This document shows, piece after piece, positions 1 through 6,735 of a stretch of DNA of 44,658 bases. Every line of letters begins with the position of its first letter. Position 1 is the first letter of the stretch. This DNA comes from Sulfurovum sp. (GTDB taxonomy: Bacteria; Campylobacterota; Campylobacteria; Campylobacterales; Sulfurovaceae). Below the pieces are notes generated by a model, which searched no databases, was not told where the DNA came from, and saw nothing but the letters and a program-made list of their open reading frames with translations. The stretch covers positions 1 to 44,658 of the forward strand of contig JAMOTA010000015.1 of the NCBI GenBank assembly GCA_027068435.1. The letters are read 5' to 3'. The position numbers and the translations under genes were made by a program.

Positions 1-1054
1 GTATAATACTAGCTTTTTTTACTTTTTTTCGTTTAAGTGGTTTGTTGAGTGAGAGTATCAGTATCTCACTACCAAGTATGTTAACAATCCCCTCTTGATA
101 AACAAACTCTATATTGGCAAAAGAACCCAGCTCACTTCCTCGAACTATACTCTCATTTTTTGCTATGATAATAATCTTTTTATCTTTATGTGACTCTAAC
201 AACTTGTTAGGGTTGACTACTTCTAAGTCACGGTATTTATACCCCTCAGGGATAGCAGGTAAGCTAAAAGCTTCTCTTTCTACGAGAGGTTTAGTAAGGT
301 CATACACCTCTTTAAGCTCATCTTCTAAAGAGGTTGCCCAAACTCCAGAAAACTGCTCTAATGCACTCTCTCCTAGCTCATCTAAATGCCATAAGCCTAA
401 TGAGTCTATATCTTTAACAAAGGTATCGTATCTGCTTCTTTCTGTTCTGCTTTTTAACGCATTATATTGTGCTTCATTTAAAGCCAAAAATGCTGGTGTA
501 AAAGTAAAATCTTCCAACTCTTCGCTCAAACGTTTTTGCGTATTTTCATCATAGTGCTGTATCGTCTCAACCTCTTCATCAAAAAGTGAGATACGATAAG
601 GTTTTTCTGCATCTATAGGGAAAATATCTATGATATCTCCACGAAAGGAGACCTCTCCTCTTTGTGAAGCGATATCTACAAAGTGATACCCCCACTGGTA
701 GAGCTTATCTTTTAACGCTTTTATAGTCAGAGTATCACCAAATTCAATACACTCAGAGCCAAAAAATTCTGCTTTAGGAAAAGGGACTAAGAGCGTACGA
801 AGAGGCGAGATAAGTAGTTTTTTCTTCTCACTTGCATGGTAGTTTGCAAGTTCTATAAAAAGTAACTGCACATCTTCCCCATAAGCTCGCATATCCTCCC
901 CTACACTCACACGCAAATCAGGTAAAACAAAAGTATCATAACCTAGTAAAACTGCAACATCACGAACCTGCACAGCCTCTTTATCGTTATTACAGATAAG
1001 AAGTTTCTCCTCTTTTAACGTCTCTAGGTATTGGTAAATATTACTTTGGTACAT
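1..1054 (-). CDS. mfd: Transcription-repair coupling factor Mfd, N-terminal part (runs off the window)
   Basis: The minus strand is open from an ATG at 1054 to the window edge, about 351 codons. Mfd is the ATP-dependent translocase that removes RNA polymerase stalled at DNA lesions and recruits UvrA. Only the UvrB-like N-terminal region is visible. By eye translation it contains a VGEDMRAYGED stretch at about residues 51-61 and the typical RGDIIDIFP motif at about residues 138-146. The helicase and RNAP-interaction parts lie outside the window. The start was chosen because the only in-frame upstream ATG (1084) is followed at once by a stop. The Shine-Dalgarno before 1054 is poor (GAAAG). A short overlapping ORF with a better ribosome site lies just upstream. 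Identification is by motif recall, not by a search. Confidence 0.87.
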   Translation of the reverse strand, partial: MYQSNIYQYLETLKEEKLLICNNDKEAVQVRDVAVLLGYDTFVLPDLRVSVGEDMRAYGEDVQLLFIELANYHASEKKKLLISPLRTLLVPFPKAEFFGSECIEFGDTLTIKALKDKLYQWGYHFVDIASQRGEVSFRGDIIDIFPIDAEKPYRISLFDEEVETIQHYDENTQKRLSEELEDFTFTPAFLALNEAQYNALKSRTERSRYDTFVKDIDSLGLWHLDELGESALEQFSGVWATSLEDELKEVYDLTKPLVEREAFSLPAIPEGYKYRDLEVVNPNKLLESHKDKKIIIIAKNESIVRGSELGSFANIEFVYQEGIVNILGSEILILSLNKPLKRKKVKKASII

Positions 1055-1088
1055 TTTGCATTCTTTCGGTTTTGGATTTTACATTCAT
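1041..1088 (-). CDS. Possible 15-codon leader ORF overlapping the mfd start
   Basis: An ATG at 1088 is preceded by AAAAAGGTAAAAA, a better ribosome site than that of mfd. It opens a 15-codon frame ending in TAA at 1041. The frame overlaps the mfd start at 1054 in another register. This arrangement would allow translational coupling or attenuation of mfd. It may also be chance in AT-rich DNA, since the peptide (MNVKSKTERMQNVPK) has no recognisable feature. Confidence 0.25.
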   Translation of the reverse strand: MNVKSKTERMQNVPK

Positions 1089-1106
1089 TTTTTACCTTTT
1101 TATTCT

Positions 1107-1112
1107 ATTGTA
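1107..1112 (-). promoter_or_regulatory. Possible -10 box for mfd
   Basis: The minus strand reads TACAAT about 55 bases upstream of the mfd ATG, in a T-rich context as is usual for sigma-70 promoters of this phylum. No clear -35 is seen. Confidence 0.3.
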
Positions 1113-1162
1113 CTTCTTCCAAATTAGGTTTTGCAAGATATTTAATAAATGTTACTTTTATA

Positions 1163-1993
1163 TTAAGAGTTTTTTAATTGCTCAATCTCTTCAATACTTA
1201 AACCTATTTTTAATGCAATTGTCTTGCTATCTAAAACATCTAATAGATTTTTTGCTATCTCATAAGCTTTCTTCTTCTCCCCTTTTCGTTCAGCAGTCTC
1301 CAATGCATTTATCTCATCAAACTCTTTTAAAGCCATATACTCATACACTTCTAACTCTTGTTTGTTCCAAGTGGTTTGTGTAGCGATGTTAAAAGCCTCT
1401 TTAAATGGTTTAATACTTTGATAAGTTTGAGGAATGAGTGTTAAATCATTGGCATTTTTGATAAAAAATATCCATTTATCTAAGATAGTCTCAAGTTCAT
1501 CTAAGCTTTTATTGAACTTTGGTAACTCTATAAAACTAAACTCAAAATCTTCTAAATCTTGTGTTTGTGTCTCTTGATTGATGATAAGATGTCTTGATAT
1601 ATAACTCTCATTTTCAAAGATATTAAAGTTTAGTAGTCCTATAAAATAGACTCTTTTGAGTTTGGTATATTTATTACCTTTTGGAAGTTGAGCTACATAG
1701 GCTTTGGCTGTATAGTAGAGGCTTCTTTTTGCAAAATCTCCTAAATCTTTCTTTTGCATCTCTACGATAAACTCTTCTTTTTTTTGATTGGTCGCTCTTA
1801 TATCAAGTATTGTCTCTTTAAGTTCAGGAATTTTTGGCACTTGGTAGGGATTTGCAAGAGTTACATCAACAATGGTTTGTTCATCTTTAAAGTCTAAAAC
1901 ACTATTGAGAAATGAGATTAAAATCTCTTTATGTCTCTCATCTCCAAATATCTTTTTAAAAGCTAAATCATTTTTGGGATCAACAAATTGCAT
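1163..1993 (-). CDS. Rpn-family recombination-promoting nuclease / PD-(D/E)XK transposase-like protein
   Basis: 276 residues. The N-terminus FVDPKNDLAFKKIFGDERHK is the signature of the Rpn / PF12784-type 'PD-(D/E)XK nuclease family transposase'. Likely catalytic residues are D64 (ILDIRA) and E78-x-Q80 (FIVEMQ), which fits the D...ExQ variant of this fold. The C-terminal third is Lys/Glu-rich and probably helical, ending in an IEEIEQLKNS tail. Known members are DNA endonucleases that promote RecA-independent recombination, and some have been linked to phage defence. It has its own upstream -10 box and AAGGTG ribosome site at the ATG (1993). It stands alone between mfd and folC with a palindromic spacer upstream, so it looks like an inserted single-gene module. 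The family is clear; its biological role here is not. Confidence 0.85.
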   Translation of the reverse strand: MQFVDPKNDLAFKKIFGDERHKEILISFLNSVLDFKDEQTIVDVTLANPYQVPKIPELKETILDIRATNQKKEEFIVEMQKKDLGDFAKRSLYYTAKAYVAQLPKGNKYTKLKRVYFIGLLNFNIFENESYISRHLIINQETQTQDLEDFEFSFIELPKFNKSLDELETILDKWIFFIKNANDLTLIPQTYQSIKPFKEAFNIATQTTWNKQELEVYEYMALKEFDEINALETAERKGEKKKAYEIAKNLLDVLDSKTIALKIGLSIEEIEQLKNS

Positions 1994-2013
1994 TTAATCA
2001 CCTTTTTTATAGG

Positions 2014-2019
2014 ATTATA
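2014..2019 (-). promoter_or_regulatory. -10 box upstream of the Rpn gene
   Basis: TATAAT on the minus strand, 20 bases before the ATG at 1993, followed by the AAGGTG ribosome site. Confidence 0.45.
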
Positions 2020-2039
2020 TCAGTTTTTCTATTCAATTA

Positions 2040-2095
2040 TTCCAAAATTCGGAAGAGATGCTTTAGTGTCGCCCTTTGACGAGACTAAAGCCATC
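2040..2095. repeat. Two adjacent palindromes between folC and the Rpn gene
   Basis: 2040-2054 reads TTCCAAAATTCGGAA, a near-perfect palindrome (6 of 7 arm pairs). Two bases further, GATG-CTTTAGT (2057-2067) pairs with ACTAAAG-CCATC (2084-2095) around a GC-richer centre, with one bulged base. There is no T-run after either arm, so a rho-independent terminator is unlikely. The compactness suggests a dispersed palindromic repeat or the remnant of a small mobile element. No second copy was seen in this window. Confidence 0.45.
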
Positions 2096-2157
2096 GTGTC
2101 TGATAGATTTTCTATATATCTCCCAAAATATTTAATCAAAATATTTCCTTATTTATT

Positions 2158-3312
2158 TTATGTCTCACTATTATACCCTTTCAAAAACCTCTCAACCACA
2201 TAAAAAGAACCAAAGACTAGATAGTTCTCATTACTATCTATCTGAGTATTAAAATGACTATAAGAAATTTTCAATTTATTTAACGCCTCTTCTATCGCTT
2301 CTAAAGTGGTAGCTCTTTGTGAATCTATAGCTATAATCTCTACACGTTTGATTTTTGGTTTTAGTGTACGCAACACCAATTCATAATCTTTATCATCAAG
2401 ACTATTATAGATAAGAACTACTGGTTCTTTTAAAGCTTTGACTATAGCTTGTGCAGCTAAAGGGTTGTGTCCTACATCTATACGAATATTTTTAGTTAAG
2501 GGGTAAAAACGCCCAAAAAGTTCTAAAGATTTTAAATCATTTACATCGTAGTCTATATGTAAAATATCTAACGCTTGTAGTGCAACAGTAGCATTCTCTA
2601 CAAGATAATCACTCCAGCCCTTCTGCTTAGCAACCATAAGCAACTTAGGAGAAACAGACTCTGCCCCACTCCATGAACAAAGAGATAACTCTGCACCTAG
2701 ATTTTGACAAATACCCTCTGCAACCTCTAACACTTCACTATATACTTGTGGGGCTAAGAGGAGGTGGTTTTGTATGCTTCGTATTTTTGTAGAGGCTATC
2801 TCTTCTATTGTATCGCCTAAAAAAGCTTGATGATCTATACCTATGGGAGTGATAATACTCAACTCTTTATCACACACATTTGTCGCGTCAAACTCTCCAC
2901 CTAAACCAGCTTCAAGCACCATAATATCACACGCTTCAAACACTACAAAAGCCAAAAGAGTAGTATATTCAAAATAGCTCAAGGCATGACTCATCTCATC
3001 ACCTAACATAACAAAAAGTCTTTGATGTGCTACCTCTAACACCTCATCAGAAGCATCTTCACCATTAAGCCAGATACGTTCATTAAATTTTACGATGTGA
3101 GGAGAGGAGAAATGCCCTACACTTTGACCACTCTTGTAAGCCAAATGTGCCACCATCCGTCCAGTTGAGCCTTTACCATTTGTACCTACTACATGAACTG
3201 TACGAGGTTGAACAACATGAGGCTTTAACATCTTATAGGCTATATGCACACGCTCATGGTCTATCTCTTTATAATAGAGTGGTTTATTTTCTAAAAAATC
3301 TTTAAAATTCAT
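2158..3312 (-). CDS. folC: Bifunctional folylpolyglutamate synthase / dihydrofolate synthase
   Basis: 384 residues, the usual size for bacterial FolC. The enzyme adds L-glutamate to dihydropteroate and to folates in an ATP-dependent reaction in the cytoplasm. Visible features: the Mur-ligase type P-loop VGTNGKGSTGRM at about residues 42-53, MVLEAGLGGEFDATN (metal and ATP binding region) in the middle, ITPIGIDHQAFLGDT, and the C-terminal IRIDVGHNPLAAQAI. The start codon lies 2 bases after the lptE stop, so the two genes are co-transcribed; lptE-folC linkage is common in Campylobacterota. Downstream is a spacer with palindromes and then the Rpn gene. Confidence 0.93.
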   Translation of the reverse strand: MNFKDFLENKPLYYKEIDHERVHIAYKMLKPHVVQPRTVHVVGTNGKGSTGRMVAHLAYKSGQSVGHFSSPHIVKFNERIWLNGEDASDEVLEVAHQRLFVMLGDEMSHALSYFEYTTLLAFVVFEACDIMVLEAGLGGEFDATNVCDKELSIITPIGIDHQAFLGDTIEEIASTKIRSIQNHLLLAPQVYSEVLEVAEGICQNLGAELSLCSWSGAESVSPKLLMVAKQKGWSDYLVENATVALQALDILHIDYDVNDLKSLELFGRFYPLTKNIRIDVGHNPLAAQAIVKALKEPVVLIYNSLDDKDYELVLRTLKPKIKRVEIIAIDSQRATTLEAIEEALNKLKISYSHFNTQIDSNENYLVFGSFYVVERFLKGYNSET

Positions 3313-3314
3313 CT

Positions 3315-3845
3315 TTATTGCTTCTTACTTTTTAACATCCCTTTTGCACTCACATACGCCAAAAACTGATCTAGTGCTTTTTCCAAGCCACTACGTATCG
3401 CTTCTGTTCTTAGTGCTGAAGAGTAGAGTGAACTTGCCTCTATATCTGACTCATGTACTGTGGTAATTTCTTTACTTACTTTACCCTCTTTTGTCTGCAT
3501 ATCAAACTTCACTTTTATGTTAGCTCGATAACGCGTTACATACCCGTCTTCATACGCCAAAGGGGTAAAAGTACTCCCCTCATACGAGATATAGATTTGA
3601 CTTGTTGCATAAGCTTTAGAGACGATTTGAGATTTAAAACGCGTATAGACTATACGGTTTATCTCATCTTTTACAAAAGGTGCATTCTCTGCTTCTGCTT
3701 TATCGACTAATACCTCTACATATATTTTATCGGTAAATATATTTTTAATCATATGAGAAGAGGGTTTATAACCACAAGAGACTAAGAGTAATAACCCTAC
3801 TAATAAAGTAAATAGTTTTAATCTGTGTTTATCTGTATATTTCAT
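3315..3845 (-). CDS. lptE: LPS-assembly lipoprotein LptE-like
   Basis: The ATG at 3845 was preferred to the longer frame (from 3884) because GAGGA sits 5 bases before it and because it gives a clean lipoprotein signal: MKYTDKHRLKLF, a hydrophobic run, then LLVSC with Cys as the lipidation site. The mature part is about 155 residues with alternating beta-type sequence and a C-terminal helix (LEKALDQFLAYVSAKG). LptE is the outer-membrane plug protein of LptD, which inserts lipopolysaccharide at the cell surface. The assignment rests on the signal, the size and the position directly before folC. Sequence conservation of LptE is weak in this phylum, so a search should confirm it. The overlapping upstream part of the longer frame belongs to the ATPase end. 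Confidence 0.75.
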   Translation of the reverse strand: MKYTDKHRLKLFTLLVGLLLLVSCGYKPSSHMIKNIFTDKIYVEVLVDKAEAENAPFVKDEINRIVYTRFKSQIVSKAYATSQIYISYEGSTFTPLAYEDGYVTRYRANIKVKFDMQTKEGKVSKEITTVHESDIEASSLYSSALRTEAIRSGLEKALDQFLAYVSAKGMLKSKKQ

Positions 3846-3877
3846 TATTTCCTCAGATTTTCCCTCACAAACTATCT

Positions 3878-4849
3878 TTACCATGCTCTCACCTCATGGT
3901 TCTGTGCTATCTCACTTCTAAACATCTCTGCATCTAAAGTAATAGCAATAATTTTATCTTCTCTATTTTTAGAAAGATTGATAAATGCTATATCATCATC
4001 ATCATTCAGCTTTTTAGAAACTCTACTATAGGACTCTATAGCTTCCTTTGAATGTGTAGTAGCAAATATTTGTACGTTTGTCTCTTTAGATATTGTTAAA
4101 ATTATCTCCCACATTTTATCAAACAATTCATAGTGAATACCATTTTCTATCTCATCTATAAACAATACACTATTTTCTAAAGTAAGAAGTGAAATCATGA
4201 TATTGATAAATGTCTTTACACCTTGACCATAAAAAGAGAGTTTTTCCCAACCATCTTTATAAAGTTGTGCTTCGTTATTAATATAGTCTAGTTTTCCAAT
4301 ACCAAATAGTTCTTTGAGGTATGCTTCTAAAATAGGTAGTTTATTGTTAAGTTTTAATTCACTAATTCCTCTATTATACATCTCGTCAAAATCTGAAAAA
4401 GCAGAAATATATAAAGGTGAAAAATACATATATGAGTATTTTATATGACTATCTAAGAGACTATATAAAGTATTATAATCAAAGTTCTTTTCATTTTTAA
4501 AAGGAATCTTTAATAAAAATATATTCTCTTTATTATTAAAATACAAGGCATTATTGTCATTTAAAACCATAGAGATATTTTGATGGTTTAAAATAAGATT
4601 TTTTAAATATACTTGTCTATCTTCCCTTCGTAAAACACTATTTACCAAGTTCCTATGCGTCTGTATCTCCAAAAGTTTCTCATAGAGCATACTTGCATCT
4701 GTTGATGTACACAATAAACAAGCATCTAAAAGCGTACTCTTCCCAACATTATTTCGCCCACCTATAAGATTAACTCTTTTGAGATTATCTACCTCAAAAT
4801 CTTTAAGGCATTTGTAGTTTTTTATTTTTAGAGTTTTTATTTTTTGCAT
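3878..4849 (-). CDS. AAA-family ATPase (AAA_21/AAA_15 type), possible defence or DNA-repair ATPase
   Basis: 323 residues from the ATG at 4849; a TTG at 4882 would add 11 residues but AGGAG lies between the two. The N-terminus KIKTLKIKNYKCLKDFEV is typical of SMC-like/OLD-type ATPases. Walker A is GRNNVGKST (residues 31-39). Near the C-terminus come VLFIDEIENGIHY (Walker B) and IFATTHSKEAI (switch histidine). There is no Toprim or nuclease domain, so it differs from OLD or GajA. The gene lies between a small ORF (20 bases upstream) and lptE (32 bases downstream), a position where Campylobacterota usually carry leuS (recalled, not checked). That suggests an insertion or rearrangement. Its partner and target are unknown. 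Confidence 0.8.
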   Translation of the reverse strand: MQKIKTLKIKNYKCLKDFEVDNLKRVNLIGGRNNVGKSTLLDACLLCTSTDASMLYEKLLEIQTHRNLVNSVLRREDRQVYLKNLILNHQNISMVLNDNNALYFNNKENIFLLKIPFKNEKNFDYNTLYSLLDSHIKYSYMYFSPLYISAFSDFDEMYNRGISELKLNNKLPILEAYLKELFGIGKLDYINNEAQLYKDGWEKLSFYGQGVKTFINIMISLLTLENSVLFIDEIENGIHYELFDKMWEIILTISKETNVQIFATTHSKEAIESYSRVSKKLNDDDDIAFINLSKNREDKIIAITLDAEMFRSEIAQNHEVRAW

Positions 4850-4869
4850 AAATATACTTTTACTCCTTT

Positions 4870-5127
4870 TTAGTCTGTACAATTACATGGTAAACTGTTC
4901 TCAAGATATTCCTTATTTTGACCATTTTTAATTATTTCATAAGATATTTTTCCATTCACACCAAAAAAATTGATAAATGGATTTTCTTCTTGTGTTTTAA
5001 TATCTCTTTTTTCTGCCACTAAGTCTCTTTGATACTTCTTTTCTATTCCAATCCACCAATCAATATTTTCGGGACTTTTATTATCAGTAATAGTATCTAT
5101 TTTTGATAATTTATTTCCACCTTTCAT
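4870..5127 (-). CDS. Hypothetical 85-residue protein next to the AAA ATPase, possibly 5'-truncated
   Basis: The frame starts at an ATG (5127) immediately outside the likely end of an IS481-type element and has no ribosome site of its own. The open frame continues upstream into the IS end, so the true N-terminus may have been replaced. The product is polar and charged (SPENIDWWIGIEKKYQRD, then FINFFGVNGKISYEIIKNG) and ends in LPCNCTD. The ATPase start follows 20 bases after the stop, with the ATPase ribosome site directly after the stop codon, which implies co-translation. No family was recognised. It might be the remnant of a partner protein of the ATPase. Confidence 0.45.
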   Translation of the reverse strand: MKGGNKLSKIDTITDNKSPENIDWWIGIEKKYQRDLVAEKRDIKTQEENPFINFFGVNGKISYEIIKNGQNKEYLENSLPCNCTD

Positions 5128-5132
5128 AAAAC

Positions 5133-5150
5133 AGTAGACACTGTCCAGTT
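5133..5150. repeat. Probable terminal inverted repeat of an IS481-type element
   Basis: AGTAGACACTGTCCAGTT lies 10-25 bases beyond the transposase stop codon. TAGACACTGTCC-like ends are typical of IS481-group elements. The opposite end is missing because the element is truncated, so the repeat cannot be confirmed within the window. Confidence 0.35.
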
Positions 5151-5158
5151 TCACCACG

Positions 5159-5455
5159 TTATACCATTCCATTCAAAGAGGTAGCATAGAAATCATCAGG
5201 AGAAATCTTAAATATTTTAGGTTCAGTTTTGAACCAACTCTGTACAGCTTCATAAGGAGTTCTGACTTTTAACTCTCTTCTTAAACTACCATCTCTTCTG
5301 TTTATATTGTAGTATATCAAGAACTTTTGTAAATCTTCTTTTAATTCTTTTATATTTTTATATGTCTCTACTTTAATAGTTGCATTTTTAATTGTACCAT
5401 TTACTCTCTCTACCATTCCATTGGTTTGAGGTTTTGTCGGTGTTTTCGTGGGAAA
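5159..5455 (-). pseudogene. IS481-type transposase, C-terminal fragment
   Basis: About 100 codons of the integrase-core C-terminus: KPQTNGMVERVNGTIKNATI is the classic rve_3 motif that carries the last catalytic Glu. It is followed by LQKFLIYYNINRRDGSL and RTPYEAVQSWF. The helix-turn-helix N-terminus and the first two catalytic Asp residues are absent. The open frame starts at 5485 only because it runs into unrelated RAYT-derived sequence; homology begins near 5455. It is therefore a dead remnant fused to another decayed transposon. Confidence 0.85.
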
Positions 5456-5464
5456 ACACCCTAC
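5439..5464 (-). repeat. REP-like element: GTAG tetranucleotide plus perfect hairpin
   Basis: Read on the minus strand, GTAG (5464-5461) is followed at once by GGTGTTTTC, the loop CCAC and GAAAACACC, a perfect 9-bp stem. A GTRG tetranucleotide at the foot of a hairpin is the defining structure of REP elements mobilised by RAYT transposases, and a RAYT remnant lies directly upstream. The same GTAGGGTG core recurs in a REP pair inside lnt at 27431-27488. The right arm overlaps the IS481 fragment coding sequence, so part of the pairing could be fortuitous. Confidence 0.6.
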
Positions 5465-5916
5465 GGGAACTATATTTCCAATCATTTATATTCTCTACTA
5501 GACCATGTTTTATGGGGGTTGTTATAGATATAGTTTAGGATGTTCAGATAATCTTTTTCATCTCGAATGGTATGTTCATAAAATCTTTTTTACCACACAC
5601 CAGATAGATTGCGTCTATAACTTGAAGCTGTCAAGTTCCATCGTGCTTCATCTTTTACTTTTTGCTCTAACTCATAGGTAAAACTTCTTTTAATATGAGC
5701 AATAATTTTTGAGTACTCCTTTGGATTTTTAGGAGTAATTATCATGTGTATATGGTCAGGCAAAATAACAATGGCATCTATTATGTATGTATATCGTTTT
5801 TTACTACGACGAAAACTGTCACGCAACAACTCAATATTTCCAATAAGAAGAGGTCTTCTATGTTGAGTTATGATAGTTAACAACTTCCAAAGTATGGATA
5901 CTTTTGTTATCTGCAT
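5465..5916 (-). pseudogene. REP-associated tyrosine transposase (RAYT, Y1_Tnp/HUH), decayed
   Basis: The central part is intact: NIELLRDSFRRSKKRY and the HUH motif in IVILPDHIHMIITP. At least three lesions are visible. (1) The N-terminal YFGS segment is in another frame from LLTIITQHRRP, near 5880. (2) After NLSGVW a TAA codon (near 5590) replaces the expected Gln; the same frame continues with KRFYEHTIRDEKDYLNILNY. (3) In a run of five C bases near 5515 the frame shifts again, and HGLVENINDWKYSS continues in the next register. The tail is then lost at the junction with the REP hairpin. RAYTs are single-copy domesticated relatives of IS200/IS605 transposases that handle REP hairpins. The stop of xerH is 4 bases upstream. 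Confidence 0.8.
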
Positions 5917-5919
5917 GCA

Positions 5920-6735
5920 TTAACCCAAAGGATGATAGCTATGCATCGTCTCTGCTAAGTTCTCTTTTTGTATGTGAGTGTAGATTTGTGTTGTCTCTAA
6001 GGAGCTGTGTCCTAGTAGCTCTTGTACTACACGCAAGTCTGCACCCCCTATGATGAGTGAAGAGGCAAAAGAGTGTCTTAGGACGTGGGGTGAGACACCT
6101 AAGTATTTTTTGACTATCTTATAGGCAGAGATACGACTGAGACGTTCGCCACGGTAATTTAACCAAAGGTTAGAAGATTGGATGTTCTCCTCTTTCACAT
6201 AGGCTATGAGTGCCTCTTGTGCAAGAGGAGCTAAAGGAACCATACGCTCTTTCTCTCCTTTAGCAAAACGTATCTTTACCCACCCCTCAACGATGTCTGT
6301 TCTCGCTACACTCAACGCCTCAGAGACACGACAACCACTTGCATACAAAAAAAGTATAAGTGCATAGTCACGAAGTCCTAGTACTGTACTTCTGTCTATG
6401 TTTTGTAGGGCTTGGAGTATCTCTTCATTGTTTACGTATTTGGGTAAGTTTTTAGGTATTTTTGCCATGGGTATTTTGATTTTAGTATGGTTAAAGTTTT
6501 GTAAATGGCAAAAGTGAAAAAAAGTGTTAATAGCTGAGAGTTTTCGGTTAAGTGTTCGTTTGTTTTTAAATGTAGCTAAGAAAGTTAAGACATCAACAGT
6601 CTCTAGTTTAGTGAGTGTTTTTTCTGTAAAGGTTTCAAGCTGAGTAAGGTCTGTAAGGTAGAAAGAGATAGTTTGAGTATCAAGTGCCTTTGTGACACTT
6701 AAGTACTCTTCAAAGGCTATGAGTAAATCACTCAT
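5920..6735 (-). CDS. xerH: Tyrosine recombinase, XerH/XerD type
   Basis: 271 residues with a SAM-like N-terminal core-binding domain and a complete tyrosine recombinase catalytic domain. Visible active-site residues are R136 (GCRVSEA), K159 (FAKGEKERMVPL), H217 and R220 (HVLRH), H243 (LLGHSS) and Y252 (TQIYTH). Campylobacterota use one Xer recombinase (XerH) with a single dif site, coupled to FtsK, to resolve chromosome dimers. This size and the single-gene layout fit, but a mobile-element integrase cannot be excluded because RAYT/IS debris lies directly downstream. It overlaps the upstream lipoprotein gene by 8 bases, so it is probably translated from the same mRNA. No dif-like site was recognised. 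Confidence 0.82.
   Translation of the reverse strand: MSDLLIAFEEYLSVTKALDTQTISFYLTDLTQLETFTEKTLTKLETVDVLTFLATFKNKRTLNRKLSAINTFFHFCHLQNFNHTKIKIPMAKIPKNLPKYVNNEEILQALQNIDRSTVLGLRDYALILFLYASGCRVSEALSVARTDIVEGWVKIRFAKGEKERMVPLAPLAQEALIAYVKEENIQSSNLWLNYRGERLSRISAYKIVKKYLGVSPHVLRHSFASSLIIGGADLRVVQELLGHSSLETTQIYTHIQKENLAETMHSYHPLG

Noticed and set aside
114-554. Open frame of 146 codons on the plus strand
   Set aside because: It lies antisense to mfd, whose minus-strand translation has clear Mfd motifs.
2057-2095. Hairpin as a rho-independent terminator of folC
   Set aside because: No T-run follows on either strand, and the stem has a bulge and a mismatch.
5159-5485. A complete small transposase
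   Set aside because: Only the C-terminal integrase part is present and its first residues come from unrelated RAYT-side DNA.
5588-5593. In-frame TAA in the RAYT as a recoded stop
   Set aside because: Two further frameshifts in the same gene show that it is simply decayed.
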